NCBI GenBank assembly: GCA_019828545.1
Contig: JACVRA010000128.1
Location: forward strand, 372,001-436,000
DNA from: Paracamarosporium sp. OC-R06-R3
Taxonomy: Eukaryota > Ascomycota > Dothideomycetes > Pleosporales > Didymosphaeriaceae
DNA length: 64,000 nucleotides
Direction of reading: 5' to 3'
A program made the position numbers and the translations under genes. Positions 34,300 to 46,300 of this stretch are shown here, piece by piece. The number at the start of each line of letters is the position of its first letter. The stretch's first letter is position 1. The notes beneath the pieces are model-generated. The model was not told the DNA's origin. It was given only the letters and a program-made list of their open reading frames with translations, and did no database searches.

Positions 34300-35651
34300 T
34301 CAACTACTCTGGTACTCTCCAGCCTTTGCGTTCTTGTCGTATTGAAGCACAGCATCCAGCAGAACCTGCGCACCTATCGCACAGTGCTCCGGACTCGTGT
34401 ACTCATTCGGGTTATGACTGAGTCCATCTTTACTAGGCACGAATATCATGCTGGACGGGCATATACGAGATGTCCAGGCGGTATCATGTCCTGCTCTGCT
34501 CTTCATGTCCATGATCTGATCTTCACCAACAGCCTTGAGTGCTGCACTTCTGCAAGCATCGATGCACCGCGGGTGGAAAATAGACTGCGGCATGCCCCAG
34601 GTCCGTTTGATGGCGTAGGACGTGCCATTATTTTCCTCAGAGATGATGTTATCGAAAGCTTTAAAGATTGAAGAGGTGAGTTGGTCAACCATTTCGTCGG
34701 TAGTGCAGCGGACGTCGACGATGAAATCCACGCCTGCAGAGATGGTCGCTTGGCTCGATGTATCGCTTTTGATGACACCCACGGTAGCCACACCTAGTTC
34801 CGTCTTAAGGGCCGTATCGCGCACTGCAGTAATTAGCCTCGAAGCAGTCACAATAGCATCTGCGCGGCCAGGCATCGGAGTTGCACCGGCATGCCCTTCG
34901 ATACCTTCGACGCGAACAGCGAACCACTTCATGCCTTGCACGCTCGTCACAATACCCACGCTCTTTCCTTCTTTTTCTAACAACGGGCCTTGCTCAATGT
35001 GAAGCTCGAAATGACATTCCAACCCGTTCTCTCTGTAGTCGGCTTTCGTTTCTCCCAGGTAGCCAATGTCTTCTAGCGCTTGCTTCATTCGAAAGCCTTC
35101 TTTGTCCTGTAGTTCCCAACAGGCTTCAAGTGGGGTGGAAGAATACGTCGACCAAACACCTGAAGCCATCATTGCGCCTGGGAAGCGTGCACCCTCTTCG
35201 TTCGTCCAATCCACCAAGGCGATCGGTAGATGCGTAGTGATGTTGTTGTCGTGTAGCGTGCGGAGGACCTCGAGCGCTGATTGAACTCCGAGGATACCAT
35301 CGTACCTGCCTCCTGATATGCGATTCAGTATATTCTTTATGAGAAGACAGTGATTCGTCTCATACCTGCGGGCTGTGTATCTAGATGACTACCCATCGCA
35401 ATTGGCTTCGCATTCTGCACAGTACCCGGCCGAATCGCAAAGATGTTGCCAATTTGATCAACCTTGATCTCGCATCCCAAGCTTTTACACTCTGCAACAA
35501 GCCAATCACGTACTTGTTTGTCCTCGCGACTAAGCGTCAAACGGCACATGCCCGTCGACGGCGCAGCTAAAGCTCCCCATGATGTACAGGTACTCTGCAG
35601 CGTATCGTTAAGCCTTTGTGCATTAATCTTCAATTCAGATGCAGTCGCCAT
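34300..35651 (-). CDS. M20-family N-carbamoyl-amide hydrolase (beta-ureidopropionase / N-carbamoyl-amino-acid hydrolase type), 2 exons
   Basis: Model: exons 35651-35366 and 35312-34300 with a 53-nt intron; 432 aa in frame. The start was set at MATASEL because conservation begins there; the frame extends another 109 codons upstream without homology and would consume the shared promoter. Di-metal ligands are visible: H89 in GSHLDTQ, D100 in GGRYDG, E135 in TNEEGARF, H200 in FELHIEQGP and H395 in GLSHNPNEY, with the dimerisation block GHAGATPMPGRADA. The 11- and 35-residue ligand spacings equal those I recall for yeast beta-alanine synthase of this family. The reaction would be N-carbamoyl-amino acid to amino acid + CO2 + NH3; allantoate amidohydrolase is the main alternative. 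The neighbouring divergent cyclic amidase makes exactly this kind of substrate. Confidence 0.9.
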
Positions 35652-36066
35652 ATCGCCGTTCTCAAGGATATATATTTCGGCGGTGCTAAGAGCGCCATGG
35701 TTATGAAGCGTGCCTTGCACTGTCTCCGAAGGGGAAGTCGTAGGTGGTATCTGGGGGCAGCGAATCACAACCACAAACGTTCTCCGTCGGGCAACTTTCT
35801 GGCGAATGGCAGATAACGATGACCACGTTTGAGATACGTTAGGCGAAATGTAGCGCGGGCGGGCGATAAGCCCGGCGGAGGAAGATGATGATGGGTGTTG
35901 GAGCTCCTCGGCGCGGGGCGCAAATGAGGGGGTTGTGATAGACCTGTCACTTCTGGCTAGCGCTTCCTCCAACCTCAATCATTCGCCATTTGTTCACCGT
36001 AGACATGGATGGATTCTATGTATATCCTGTCCATATCTCCTTTGCGATCTGACAGTTCTTACAAAA
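35652..36066. promoter_or_regulatory. Divergent promoter shared by the M20 hydrolase and the cyclic amidase
   Basis: 415 bp between the two start codons. It holds two HGATAR motifs, AGATAA at 35811-35816 and CGATAA at 35864-35869, which are the sites bound by nitrogen-regulatory GATA factors such as AreA. The AG-rich tract near 35880 and the pyrimidine-rich stretch before 36067 are typical of fungal promoters. Binding is inferred from motif only. Confidence 0.55.
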
Positions 36067-37725
36067 ATGGCTACCGAATATGACCTTTTCATCGTGAACG
36101 GGGTGGTGGTTACAGACACCGAGGTTGGCGAGTACGATATCGCGGTAAAGGATGAGAAGATAGCGAAAGTAGTTAGGAGAGGGGAGTTAAAAGATGCAAA
36201 AGCAACAAAAACTCTCGATGCAGAAGGTGGCTATGTCATGGTATATTTGCTTCCAGGAATTCTTTCCGACTGACACTGAATACTCCCAGCCTGGAGGTGT
36301 CGATGGTCACGTGCACCTGCAAGAGCCGCCGCTGTTTGGCAAAGGATCGTCTGCAGACAATTTCGAAACCGGTATGAATACCTGCTTCCATGGTGCCGAC
36401 AGCGACTCATTTCGATCTCATAGGAAGCAGATCCGCAATATGCGGTGGCACAACCACGATGGTTCCCTTCGCCCCTCAAAAGAAAAGTGAAGATACTCTC
36501 CTTGATACCCTCTATGCTACCCATGAAAAAGCAAAAGATAACAGCTACATCGACTACTCATTTCATCTGCTTGTCGGCAATCCATCCGAAAGAGCGCTTT
36601 CGGAATTCAAAACACTGCGAGAAGAGGGTATCACATCGCTCAAGATCTACATGACATACGAAGCGCTGAAACTGAACGATGGGGAAATCTTGGACGTACT
36701 CTTAGAAGCCCGCAAGCATCAGATAACGACCATGATACATGCAGAGAACGGCGAGCTGATAGACTGGATGACGAAACAGCTCGAAAAGCGCAAGATGTTC
36801 GCCCCAAAGTTTCACGGCCCTTCGCATCCCCCAATGGCAGAGATCGAAGCCACACATCGCGCGATTTGTCTTTCAGAATTCATGGGTGAGTTGGCTGGAC
36901 ATCGTCCGTCCGCACACAACGTATGCTCAAAGACGAACAGATAGCCCCATATTAATCGTGCACGTCTCCACCCCCGCAGCAGCCTCTTACATCAAATCCG
37001 CTCAGGACCGCGGAATTCCAATATACGCGGAAACATGCCCACAGTATCTCTTCCTCACCAAGAACGACCTCGACAAGCCAGGCTTCGAAGGTGCAAAATG
37101 CGTATGTAGTCCACCACCGCGAGAGAGCGAAGCAGACTGCGACGCAATATGGGACGGTCTCGCGAACGGCACTTTCACCATCCTGTCCTCAGATCACTGT
37201 CCGTTCAAATATGACGATAATGTCAATGGGAAAAAAACGTGCATCAACGACGAGTACCCCGAAGGTCACTTCAAATACATTCCAAATGGAATTGCGGGCA
37301 TCGAGACACGTCTCTCGCTTGCGCTAGGAGAGGATCGGCTAGATCTCACGAAATTCGTCGAATTGACATCCACGAATCCTGCGAAGCTGTACGGACTGTA
37401 TCCGCTCAAGGGTGGTCTAGTCGAGGGCAAGTCGGATGCTGATATCAACATCTGGTATCCGCCAGGCAAGATGCAACAGTTTGAACTAAAGAACGAGATA
37501 CTGCATCACGACGTAGATTACACACCCTTTGAAGGACGCACGCTGAAGCAGTGGCCTCGGTATACGATCTTGCGAGGGCAGGTGGTATGGGACAAAGATA
37601 ATGGTGGCTTATTGGGTAGGAAAGGCTACGGGAAGTTTATCAAAAGGGAGGCGAGCTCGTTGGCTAAACCGAGGTTTGAGGGTGAGTGGGATATTCGGCC
37701 CGATGGTTCGTTTGGATTTTCTTGA
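36067..37725 (+). CDS. Cyclic amidohydrolase: dihydropyrimidinase / hydantoinase (4 exons)
   Basis: Model: exons 36067-36240, 36290-36371, 36424-36885 and 36941-37725; introns of 49, 52 and 55 nt; 500 aa in frame, the usual family length. All metal ligands of the hydantoinase-type amidohydrolase barrel are present at family spacing: H65 and H67 (VDGHVHLQEP), the carbamylated lysine K159 (SLKIYMTY), H191 (IHAENGE), H247 (IVHVSTP) and D324 (SSDHCPF). The product opens a dihydropyrimidine, hydantoin or similar cyclic diamide to an N-carbamoyl acid, which the divergently transcribed M20 enzyme can hydrolyse. In yeasts such as Lachancea kluyveri this pair (PYD2/PYD3) degrades uracil-derived dihydrouracil. 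The substrate here could equally be a 5-substituted hydantoin. Cytosolic, no targeting signal seen. Confidence 0.94.
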
Positions 37726-38606
37726 GGTACGCGAGATCCGAACGTTAACAAGATGCCATGGAACTCAATCGAGTATCTTCATTTCATTCGCTTTAAGGCA
37801 GCAATGATTTCCAAAGCTCATAGCTATCGCGCAAGGCTCGGTCACTCCACTGGCCAAGTCATTACTGCCATCTCACGGCTTCAAATTAAACTAACCGATC
37901 CACTCCTAGCCGTGAATCAATCTAATCAAGTCCAATACGGGATGTGCCTTCCACTTTCAGCGCGAATGACGATTGTCTCCATTCAAATAACGGGAAAGGA
38001 GCCGCGTCTTGCCAGCTTCTCCACTGCTAGCACTCCGGCCTCAAGGCGTCCTTATTGGTATCATTTCCGACAAAACGACTTGTACAGGAATAGGGCCTCA
38101 CGCCCCATTTTATAGCCGAGAAAATCAGACAGGAACGACGTGGTGGTGCTATTTCGGAGCTGCCATGCCTAGCGTGGTGCCCTGGCCCCTATCTGGCTTG
38201 TCAAGGCACACAGCGACGTCATATTTATAGTCTATTTTGAACTCACCGTATATCTACATTTCACTGACTCGGGTAGTAGGTTCCCAAGATGACACGTCGC
38301 CGCCCACAACGAGAACATCTGACTATGCGTGATTGATTGCGCGATTATGGAACGAGTCAGCGTAGGTGCGTAAACACACTCTGTTTATGACACGTAGAGA
38401 AAGCTTCTACCATGGTTTTTGCTTGTCTATTGTCACACTGAGTTGTTTGTATAGCGTTGATCTTTTGTTCATCGACCATTTCCATTGTATATTTGATAGT
38501 TTCTGACGCATAGAGATACCAAGGCAAAGTGTCTACATCGCGTATTCCAACTCAAAGTAAAAGAACAGTCGTACAACGTACTACATAAACAACACACTAT
38601 CTTCAG
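37726..38606. other. Convergent intergenic spacer, nothing recognised
   Basis: About 880 bp between converging genes. No convincing frame, repeat or RNA gene. Confidence 0.5.
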
Positions 38607-39641
38607 TTACTGTCCCTCATCTTCATCCTCATCCTCCACAAACCCATCCAGCTCATTCTCTTCCAAAAACTCATCCAGCAAATCTGCTACTTCTTCATTG
38701 TCTAAATCCGCAAACGGAATATGTGTGCTCCCCTTCAGGCCTGCATCCTCACCCAACTTCAGCACCTTAGCATTGCCTCCATACTGATTAATCAGCTTCG
38801 CAACCAGTCTGCTCTCCCTCACACTAGTATGATTCTCAGGCCTGTGATCCCCCCATACGAACTGAACTGCGCGCAGCTTCGCCAGTTTCTTGAAAGATTC
38901 TACAGGGATGACGTACGGACCGAAGCCGCCGATACCAGCGGTGATGTTGAGGTTATCGGGGAACACGTAGCCGATGGACTCATACGTGACGATACCCTTG
39001 ATGTTCGTCGTATTCGACAGCGTGGCAGTGAGCTGCGCGCGTAGACCACCTGCTGAGTTGGTCAGGTAGACGATGTCTTTTCCGACGCGGCCAGAATCCG
39101 CAGCTATGGCAGCAGCCTGTGCGTGCAGCGCGACGTTTGCCTTAGTGTCGTACTCGACGTACCTCGCGCTCGTCGCCTGCTGCCATGCCGCTTCGTCCGC
39201 CGTGGGAAACTGCACGTCCGGCCACCATTGTTTGTACCTGGGCCCAAAGTTCCATGCCCCAAAGTTCGCTGTATCCATGTATGCCGGTACATATGTCGTG
39301 GGCTCGCATGCCCAGTTTGCGCGCCCCACCCGCGGCCCGTCCCATAGGTACACGGGGTATGAGCGCCGTAGGAACAGGTCTTTGAAGCCGGGACCGCCGT
39401 CCCACCGGTTCTGCCAGACTTGTGTTGACGACGAGTGCCACATTACGAGGTTCGTCTTGCGTGGGCGTAAGGGCAGGAAGTACTCCATGTACCCATGATC
39501 GCAGGAGAGTGTCAGATTTCGGACAAGGGGGTGGTGGATTGTCTTGCCACCGATCTGGAAACCGCCGGAGCTTTGCAAGACGATTGGCTTTTCAGCGACG
39601 GCTTGCCCGGCGAGGGCAGCTGAGAGGAAAGAGAAGAGCAT
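38607..39641 (-). CDS. Secreted alpha/beta-hydrolase (putative esterase) with acidic tail
   Basis: Single exon, 344 aa. An N-terminal signal peptide (about 1-16, cut after AVA) precedes an alpha/beta-hydrolase fold. The block FLRRSYPVYLWDGPRVGRAN resembles the 'FL..GYPVY..D.PG.GRS' strand of a family of secreted or periplasmic esterases. The likely nucleophile is S196 in LTNSAGG, so the elbow reads x-N-S-A-G and lacks the usual first glycine. The acid/base pair probably includes the Asp or Glu near VWGDHRPEN and the His in STHIPF. The last 25 residues are mostly Glu/Asp (EDEDEDEG), unusual for a secreted enzyme. Several N-glycosylation sites (NLT, NTT, NIT, NHT) fit secretion. It may feed substrate to the intracellular catabolic genes next door, but that is speculation. 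Confidence 0.8.
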   Translation of the reverse strand: MLFSFLSAALAGQAVAEKPIVLQSSGGFQIGGKTIHHPLVRNLTLSCDHGYMEYFLPLRPRKTNLVMWHSSSTQVWQNRWDGGPGFKDLFLRRSYPVYLWDGPRVGRANWACEPTTYVPAYMDTANFGAWNFGPRYKQWWPDVQFPTADEAAWQQATSARYVEYDTKANVALHAQAAAIAADSGRVGKDIVYLTNSAGGLRAQLTATLSNTTNIKGIVTYESIGYVFPDNLNITAGIGGFGPYVIPVESFKKLAKLRAVQFVWGDHRPENHTSVRESRLVAKLINQYGGNAKVLKLGEDAGLKGSTHIPFADLDNEEVADLLDEFLEENELDGFVEDEDEDEGQ

Positions 39642-41320
39642 TTTGGTGGTCGTAGAGGACCGGACATTGTGGCTTGTCTGAGTATAAGGGGCTGCACACT
39701 TTCTTCATTGCGGAGAAGATGCAAGTGCCGAGATGGATTGATGGGTCGTTCTTCAGCCCTATAGGTGCCGAATACGACCTTATTTCTCTACAGTATACAT
39801 GACGTAAAAGCATGTAAGACGACCATCGTTGCAAAGAAACCTCTGGGCTTTGGCATAGCCCAACGTGAGTGAATTGCCTTTACTCAGTCCTAATAATTCG
39901 GTATTGATGCCTACTGTCCTCATACTATTATACCTGAAGAAAATCGACTGCATTAATCATCGCTGAACGGTGGGTTCTCGAGACTGCACACATCGTCGCT
40001 GAACGGTGAAGTTCTCGAGACTATACGTTTCGATCGTATCCCGTTGTTTTCCCATATTGCATTTGTCATGAACGTAACTGCCAGTGCCATTTAGCCGCTG
40101 AATATAGCTAAGGATGCCTTGCTCCAAAATTACACAGTAAGCAATCCAAACATAATTGCATCTCGTAATTATCCTTGCGAAATAGTAGTATTTTGCGTCC
40201 TGTACGTGTAGAAAACGCGATCTACAGTTAGTGTCGAACTAAACATTCACACTCTTCTTGCTCCTCCTTTTAATCAGATACATAACAACGTATACTCGCA
40301 CCTATAACGATGCGATACACAGTCCGAGGCAATGAATACTAAAGCTTTTGAATGAATAGTCTGCGATAATGAGCAGGCCTCGATGCACGAATCTCATGCA
40401 AACTAGTGCTTTTGCTTGCATTTAGCGCCATCACCAGTATGCTAGATTCAACACTCTCTTAAACCACTTTTAAAGTAATCGACAGCCAGTGCACGTAACG
40501 CATTACCACCGCCTGCCACATTTCTACCCAGGGGAAAACTAGGTAATGAGATAGAAATATATACAAAGCTTGCTCTAATTCATCGATAATAGTTCGGGAA
40601 CTGCGCGAAGAAACTTCTCGTCAATTTCCTCCGAATCCGCCTCTAATGCGGTCCTGTGCCCTCTACGCGCTTTGTCTGGAGTATTTAGCCTTGGATATCT
40701 CTAGTGCGCCGCGAGCTTGTAATCATTTCTAAACTATTATTTGCTCGTATAAGAAATCGTTTCAGTCTGCGTATATTCTCATCATGCTCTTTTCAACCTG
40801 CCTAGCATACCGGGCTTCCTACCGTACAGCTGGCTAACGAGCACCACGTGCAACCAAAATCTCGTTACCTTCAAGCCTCATATATATAATCAACATCATT
40901 ATGCCTACTTGTTCCACGCAATCACCTCTATTCAGATGGACCAATCCACTCACGCCCGCTCAACACTCTATTTTTCTGAAGTGGACAAGACAACAATATG
41001 TTCCCCACGTACTAGATTTTCCTGGCAGTCGTAACTGCGACTAAACGTAAAGTACCGGAAAACACATTTCCTACATATGTTATTATATCTATCTCAGCTC
41101 GCAGTGGGAAAGCAGACGGGGCCTTTATTCCCCCTTCCCTCCAACTTACAAACAATCAGCAGTTCCGAATTCTGAACGTAAGATTTAGGTCAGGGTACAA
41201 TGCGGTTGCATGGAAATTAAGCGAGTTGAAAGGGAGGGGAGGTATAGAGATTCTAGCTCCAGAATCTTTCTCCGTAGGTTACTGATGTAATGCACATGAG
41301 CGTTTCAAGTGTAGTCTATA
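39642..41320. other. Intergenic, no supported gene
   Basis: About 1.7 kb, moderately AT-rich. It holds a 36-bp direct repeat at 39961-40033 (CGCTGAACGGTG and TTCTCGAGACT words). Many AATAAT/TATATA tracts; nothing else recognised. Confidence 0.5.
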
Positions 41321-42344
41321 TGTGCGTGCTAAGTTGAATCTACCTTTGGTATTAGCATTGCTTTCTTCTTTTTCTACTGCACAATATACGGTCTGTTGTG
41401 TCAGCCATAGCTTACATGAGAGCAGAAGAGAAATTGCCTTCGTTTGGAAGTGTTTCGTTCAGCTCGGTTTCGATCATCACTTCACAAAACAAGACAAGCC
41501 AACGAGACAAGACAGTCAGGAGTGTTCGGAACCAGATACTAAGTTGTGGTTCTCAAGTGCACATTGTAGTGGTAGGAGAATCGAGCACCGCCCACGCCCA
41601 CCTCCCATCCCATCTCCAATCACAAACACATGCACACAGCTAATGCACAACACTCCCTTCCCTCAACACATATTACAAACCCACCAGCCATCAACGACAC
41701 ACCTCAATAGCTGGGGGAAGCGCACCCCTCCTCCACACTCCACAAAAAAAATCTTCGCACTATTCCCAAAACAGAAACGGAAACCGCGACGTCGATCACG
41801 CCCATGCACAATTACTGGTAGCAGCGAACATGCACATAAGAAAAAGGATCAAATGGAGTAAAAGGAAAGCAAGATAAGAGTGTTGGTGTAACTGAGTAAG
41901 CCGCACAGTACACACGCACATTTTCTTTCCCAATGGGGTAAGCATGCACGAGCTCACGTACGCTCGTACTCTACTCTACTCCCCTTAATTCCCTTGTACA
42001 CAGGTCAGCTAGCCATCCATCCATCCAATCACCCTATCTTCTCCTTCCCATTACAAAGACAACCACCCAGCTCAGCACAACACAGCTTATCTCACCCCAA
42101 ACGCACAAACGAGCCTCAACGAGCCTCCGCCACGACGACCCACCGCCACGTACCCTCACGCACCCACACACACCGGCGCCTTCTCGCAAGCCACCACGCT
42201 TCCAGAAAAACTCGCGAAGGATTCTAGAAGAAAATCGCGCAGACTAAGCACACACACACACACAAGCACCAAAAAAGGCGAGGCTGCTTTGCTTTGCATT
42301 GCCTTCCCTTCCGAGGCGTATTCGCGCGCCCATGGTACGTACTT

Positions 42345-42628
42345 CGTAGATCGTATAGCGTAGCGTAGCGTGATCCGGAAGGCCTTGTAGCGTAGCTTGT
42401 CTTGTCTTGACGCTTGATGAATTTTTCTTCGCTGCTGGATGCTGATGCTTGGTGCCAATGCGGCATTTAACTACCCCACGGAGAATTCTCTTCTGATGTC
42501 CTCTGTGCAAGAAGGTACCAAGGCGGCAATCGTCCTTCCGACGTGCGTCACCTCGTTCCGAAGCATATTCGTAGATAGCGCAGCGCAGCGCACTTTGAAG
42601 GACTTGTCCCAGCTTGTCTTCTGGGCGT
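42345..42628 (+). repeat. Degenerate repeat pair (A units)
   Basis: CGTAGAT.GTATAGCGTAGCG plus GGCCTTGT...CTTGTCTT at about 42345-42412 recurs in altered form (GATAGCGCAGCGCAGCGC, GGACTTGT...CTTGTCTT) at about 42570-42628. Confidence 0.55.
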
Positions 42629-42767
42629 AATTCAGGTCTTGGTGCGGGATTTCTCTACACACGCACTCTACATGGTACGTCCGGAGGATTGGATTGCATT
42701 TTCTGCAGAGTGAGTGCGTAGCAAGACCGCAAACCGTTTCCGACACCCTTCCGAAGAAGAGCCTTGT

Positions 42768-43014
42768 CCATGACGCGCGCATACAGGATACATGTATGCG
42801 GCGCAATCTGCTCCCCTCGCCCCATCTGGGCGCGTACATCTCCGTTCTCGGTCTGCGCCGCACACACCTACACTATAGACTGTGTATTCTGCAGGAGACA
42901 GACAGGCAGACATACAGACGGCAAGACAGCCCTGAAGCGTCTTGTAGATAGATAGCCCAGACGCGCGCATGCATGCGGCACAATCTACTCCCCTCGCCTC
43001 GGCGCTACCCATCT
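42768..43014 (+). repeat. Degenerate repeat pair (B units)
   Basis: ACGCGCGCAT...TGCGGC.CAATCT.CTCCCCTCGCC appears at about 42772-42824 and again at about 42961-43000. Confidence 0.65.
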
Positions 43015-43342
43015 TCTTGGTGCCAATCCAGCATCTACACGTACTCTAAACTCTCTTCTCTATCTCATCTAGACAGCAAGACCACAACACCCAGGCATCG
43101 TCGCAGATCACCACCCAGCCTCACAAATTACGCAGCCAAACGCGCATACACTCTGCATGTCTCATCGGCGCTCTGCATCTGCTCTTTCTTGGTGCCAATG
43201 CTGCATACACACGTACTCTACAAACTCTCTTCTCACCCATCCATCCATCCATCAAGATAAATACCAAGACCACAAGCATCGCAGATCACGCCCCAGCCTC
43301 ACAAATTACGCACACACACACACACACACACCTTGCGCACAT
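43015..43342 (+). repeat. 172-bp tandem duplication (C units)
   Basis: TCTTGGTGCCAAT...ACACGTACTCTA.AAACTCTCTTCT...AGACCACAA...GCAGATCAC..CCCAGCCTCACAAATTACGCA starts at 43015 and again at 43187. The second copy ends in a (CA)10 run at 43311-43330. Confidence 0.85.
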
Positions 43343-46300
43343 CGCACCGGGACCAAGAACGGAGAATTACACGCCGAGCAGGGACAAGACGTAGCTACAT
43401 AGACGATCTATCTATCTATCCCCCCTGGCACGATCGCGAACCTCAGATTCCAAATAGCCCAGCCAGCCAGCACACGCGCGCAAGGCCATATGCACACTAT
43501 AGAGCAACTGCAGCAGAGGGCTCGTCCCATCTGGGCGCTGTTCATCATGCTGCGTGGTGGCAATGGCGATGGCAATGCCAATGCGGGAAAAGTAGTAGAA
43601 GTGCGTGCTACGTAGATTGCAAAGTATTCTATGCTGCCAGGCGTAGGCCGGGCGCACTCGTAGTCGCACTCGTAGTCGCACTCGTCGGGGCATGTTCTAG
43701 ACGGCCGGCTGGCGCATGCCATGCAGCGTAGTGCAATCTAAGACTTGACGCACGCTTGTCAGACTTGTGTTCTCGGCGACTTTATTCATTCATTCATCTC
43801 TGTGGCACATCACATCGCATCAATCTACGATACGCGCAGGAAATCTCTAGACAGCTAAGTCCGCAGAGGCAAAGCGACGACATTACGCCATGCGCGCAAC
43901 GCATCCTTTGAACCGCCGCATACGTAGTGCAGCGGAGAAAGGGAAACAGAGAGAAAACTTGGCGGGCGGATGGCCTAATCTGGCATGGGCGGGCGAGGCA
44001 TGCTGGGCGAATGCTTCGTACGAGGCAGGTCGAGGGGCCGTCGGTCGGCCTGGCTGTCTCGAACTAGGTAGGACAAGGCTAGTGGGGGCCTGATATCTAA
44101 AATAACGAGAGATTGAATGAGTGATGGAGAGTGGTAATTTGGTTTGGTTTGGGTTGGGGAGAGAAGGGGGTGGACACATGTGCTGTACCATGGGACGGAC
44201 GTGTGCGATACGGACCGAACAAGAAAAACGAGGCGAAACTGTCGCGCATCGGAGTTGCGTTGCGTTGGAGATGCGAGGCATGCATCCGTCGAGATCGGCA
44301 TGTCCAAGAGTCTTGTGCAATGCTAAGACAATAACTTGTCTTGACGTCTGCGTCACGAGAGGGTGAAGCGAGACTGAGGCGAGGGATTAGGAAGGTTGGC
44401 AACGGAGTTGGAAAAACCTGAGGCGCGCAGCAACTGCATCGGGCATTTTGGTGGCGGGCGTGATACGGGATGATGTGCGATCGGCGTTGGCAAACGGCAC
44501 AGCAGGGAGTCTGAAAACGCATCTGCAACGCCCGCGCTCGCGTTGGAACGGGCCGGCCGGGTGGCTGGGACACGTCGCATCGCCATGGCAGCGAGCAAAC
44601 GGCCGTGGTTTGACGACCAGGGAATGGGTGCAGCCATGGGCCGTCATGCTCACCAGCACGACGCTTGCGGGCCAAAGTCGGGGCGTCGCCACGAGGCAGC
44701 TCCCGACGCGGGTGCCGGTGGTGAAAATGGCGCACAGAGGCAGCCTGAGCCGAAGCGGCCGGCAGACGAGGCATTTTGGAGGCGCAAAAGGCATCGAGGC
44801 AAGACACGCCGAGAGCCGCAGTGAGGCTCTGTTGTTTGTTGTGGGTGCAGGGGCGTGGAGCGGCAATCACAAATGGCGACAACATGTGTGGTCGTGTTAT
44901 TTCCGCGAACGGAGCGTGTGGGGGGAGTGGTTCGGCCAGCCATCGGCGGCAGGCTTCGGGGTCCAAGGTTTTCTTATGTGACCGAGTGCTATTGCTCTGG
45001 ATGCCGTGGGCGTGTGGGACGCGTCACGTGGCTCATCTCGGTTGAGGCTGCCCGTTTGACTCGAGCTGGCGCGCCCCGGCGCAGGCCTCGGCTGGCAGCT
45101 CGAGCGAGGGCAGAACGGCTGCAGAGTGAATCGCAGCCTGCCCTGCCTGCAGCGTGAACCGTAGCCTGCGGGCTAGCAGAGGCTCGCTGCAGCGGCGTGG
45201 GCTGGGGTCGCGGGCGCCCAATCACACGCGCGCGTCGGTGGCTTATTCAGGCCGGTGCAGCGCGCTCGGTGACTATGTCTGGGGCGGGGCTGGTGCCAAC
45301 AGGAACAGGCCAACACGCCGGCCTTGGCCTGGGGGAGGATGAGCAGGCGGCACGTTTGTCGGGGCTGGCACGCTCTGCTGCAGCCAACGCTGAGATTGCG
45401 GTTGAGCGTCGCGGGGACGGCCAGGCGGGCGTGTGCAAGGCTAGGTAGGGCTGCGGGTCTGCTGAAAATTGCGAATCTTGGAGGGCAGCTAGCGCGAGCC
45501 AAATGCCTCAGTCGGCGCAGAAAAAAAAAAGCTCGAGGCGGTCAGGACGCGCCAGGCACGCTGAGCGTTTCGACGGAAACACAGCGACAGCGCGAAACAA
45601 AACAGCGACGCGCCAAGGGCGGGCGAAGGCTTGAATCGAGTCTGATCAAAGCTTGAGGAGCGAGCAGGGCGTGACACACACGGCCACAAATGCTGAGGAT
45701 GCGCCGGCCGCCCACGTCATTGTGCTGGGACGATGCTATCATGGCTGCCGCAGCGGCGCCCAGTGCTGATCGGTGCGCGGGCGCGCTGTGATTGGGCAAT
45801 TGGGGGGGCAGCTCTGGGCAGGCGCGGCCGGGGGGCAGGCGGCGTGGAAAGCGCGAGAACAGGCACCCGGGCAGGAGCGACTGCTGCGTCTGCTGCGTGC
45901 CGTGGGCGTACACAGTACCGTGGGCGTGTCGGCGCCTGCTGCTGCGGCTGCTGCGCGCTTTTCACGCTGTCCAGGGCGGCGGCCCACCCGGTGGAGCACC
46001 TCGCTGCAGGCTGCTGGGGCAACGGGTGCGTCGCAGCAGGGGGCGTCGATAGCCCGGGCGGTGGAGCTTGGATCGGCTGGGGTAAGCTCCAGGGAGCTCG
46101 TCACCGCTTGGCGCGCACTTGGCCGCTTCGGGGCCCTATCACGACGAAAAATCGCGCGGCTCTCTCGCGGGCCAGTCGCGGATAGGCCGGCACTCGCAGC
46201 GATAGGGTGCTCTGCGCGCGGGCGAGGGCAGAATTTGAAGCGCACTGTCCAGCACGCCGGGCACGCCCCGTCGACGTCAAGGCCGCCCTCTGATAAAGCG

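Noticed and set aside
41322..41861. Frame whose first 20 residues look like a signal peptide
   Set aside because: It begins at GTG with no in-frame ATG, and the rest is C/A-rich low complexity without a domain.
43311..43330. CRISPR-like or regulatory repeat
   Set aside because: It is a plain (CA)10 microsatellite.
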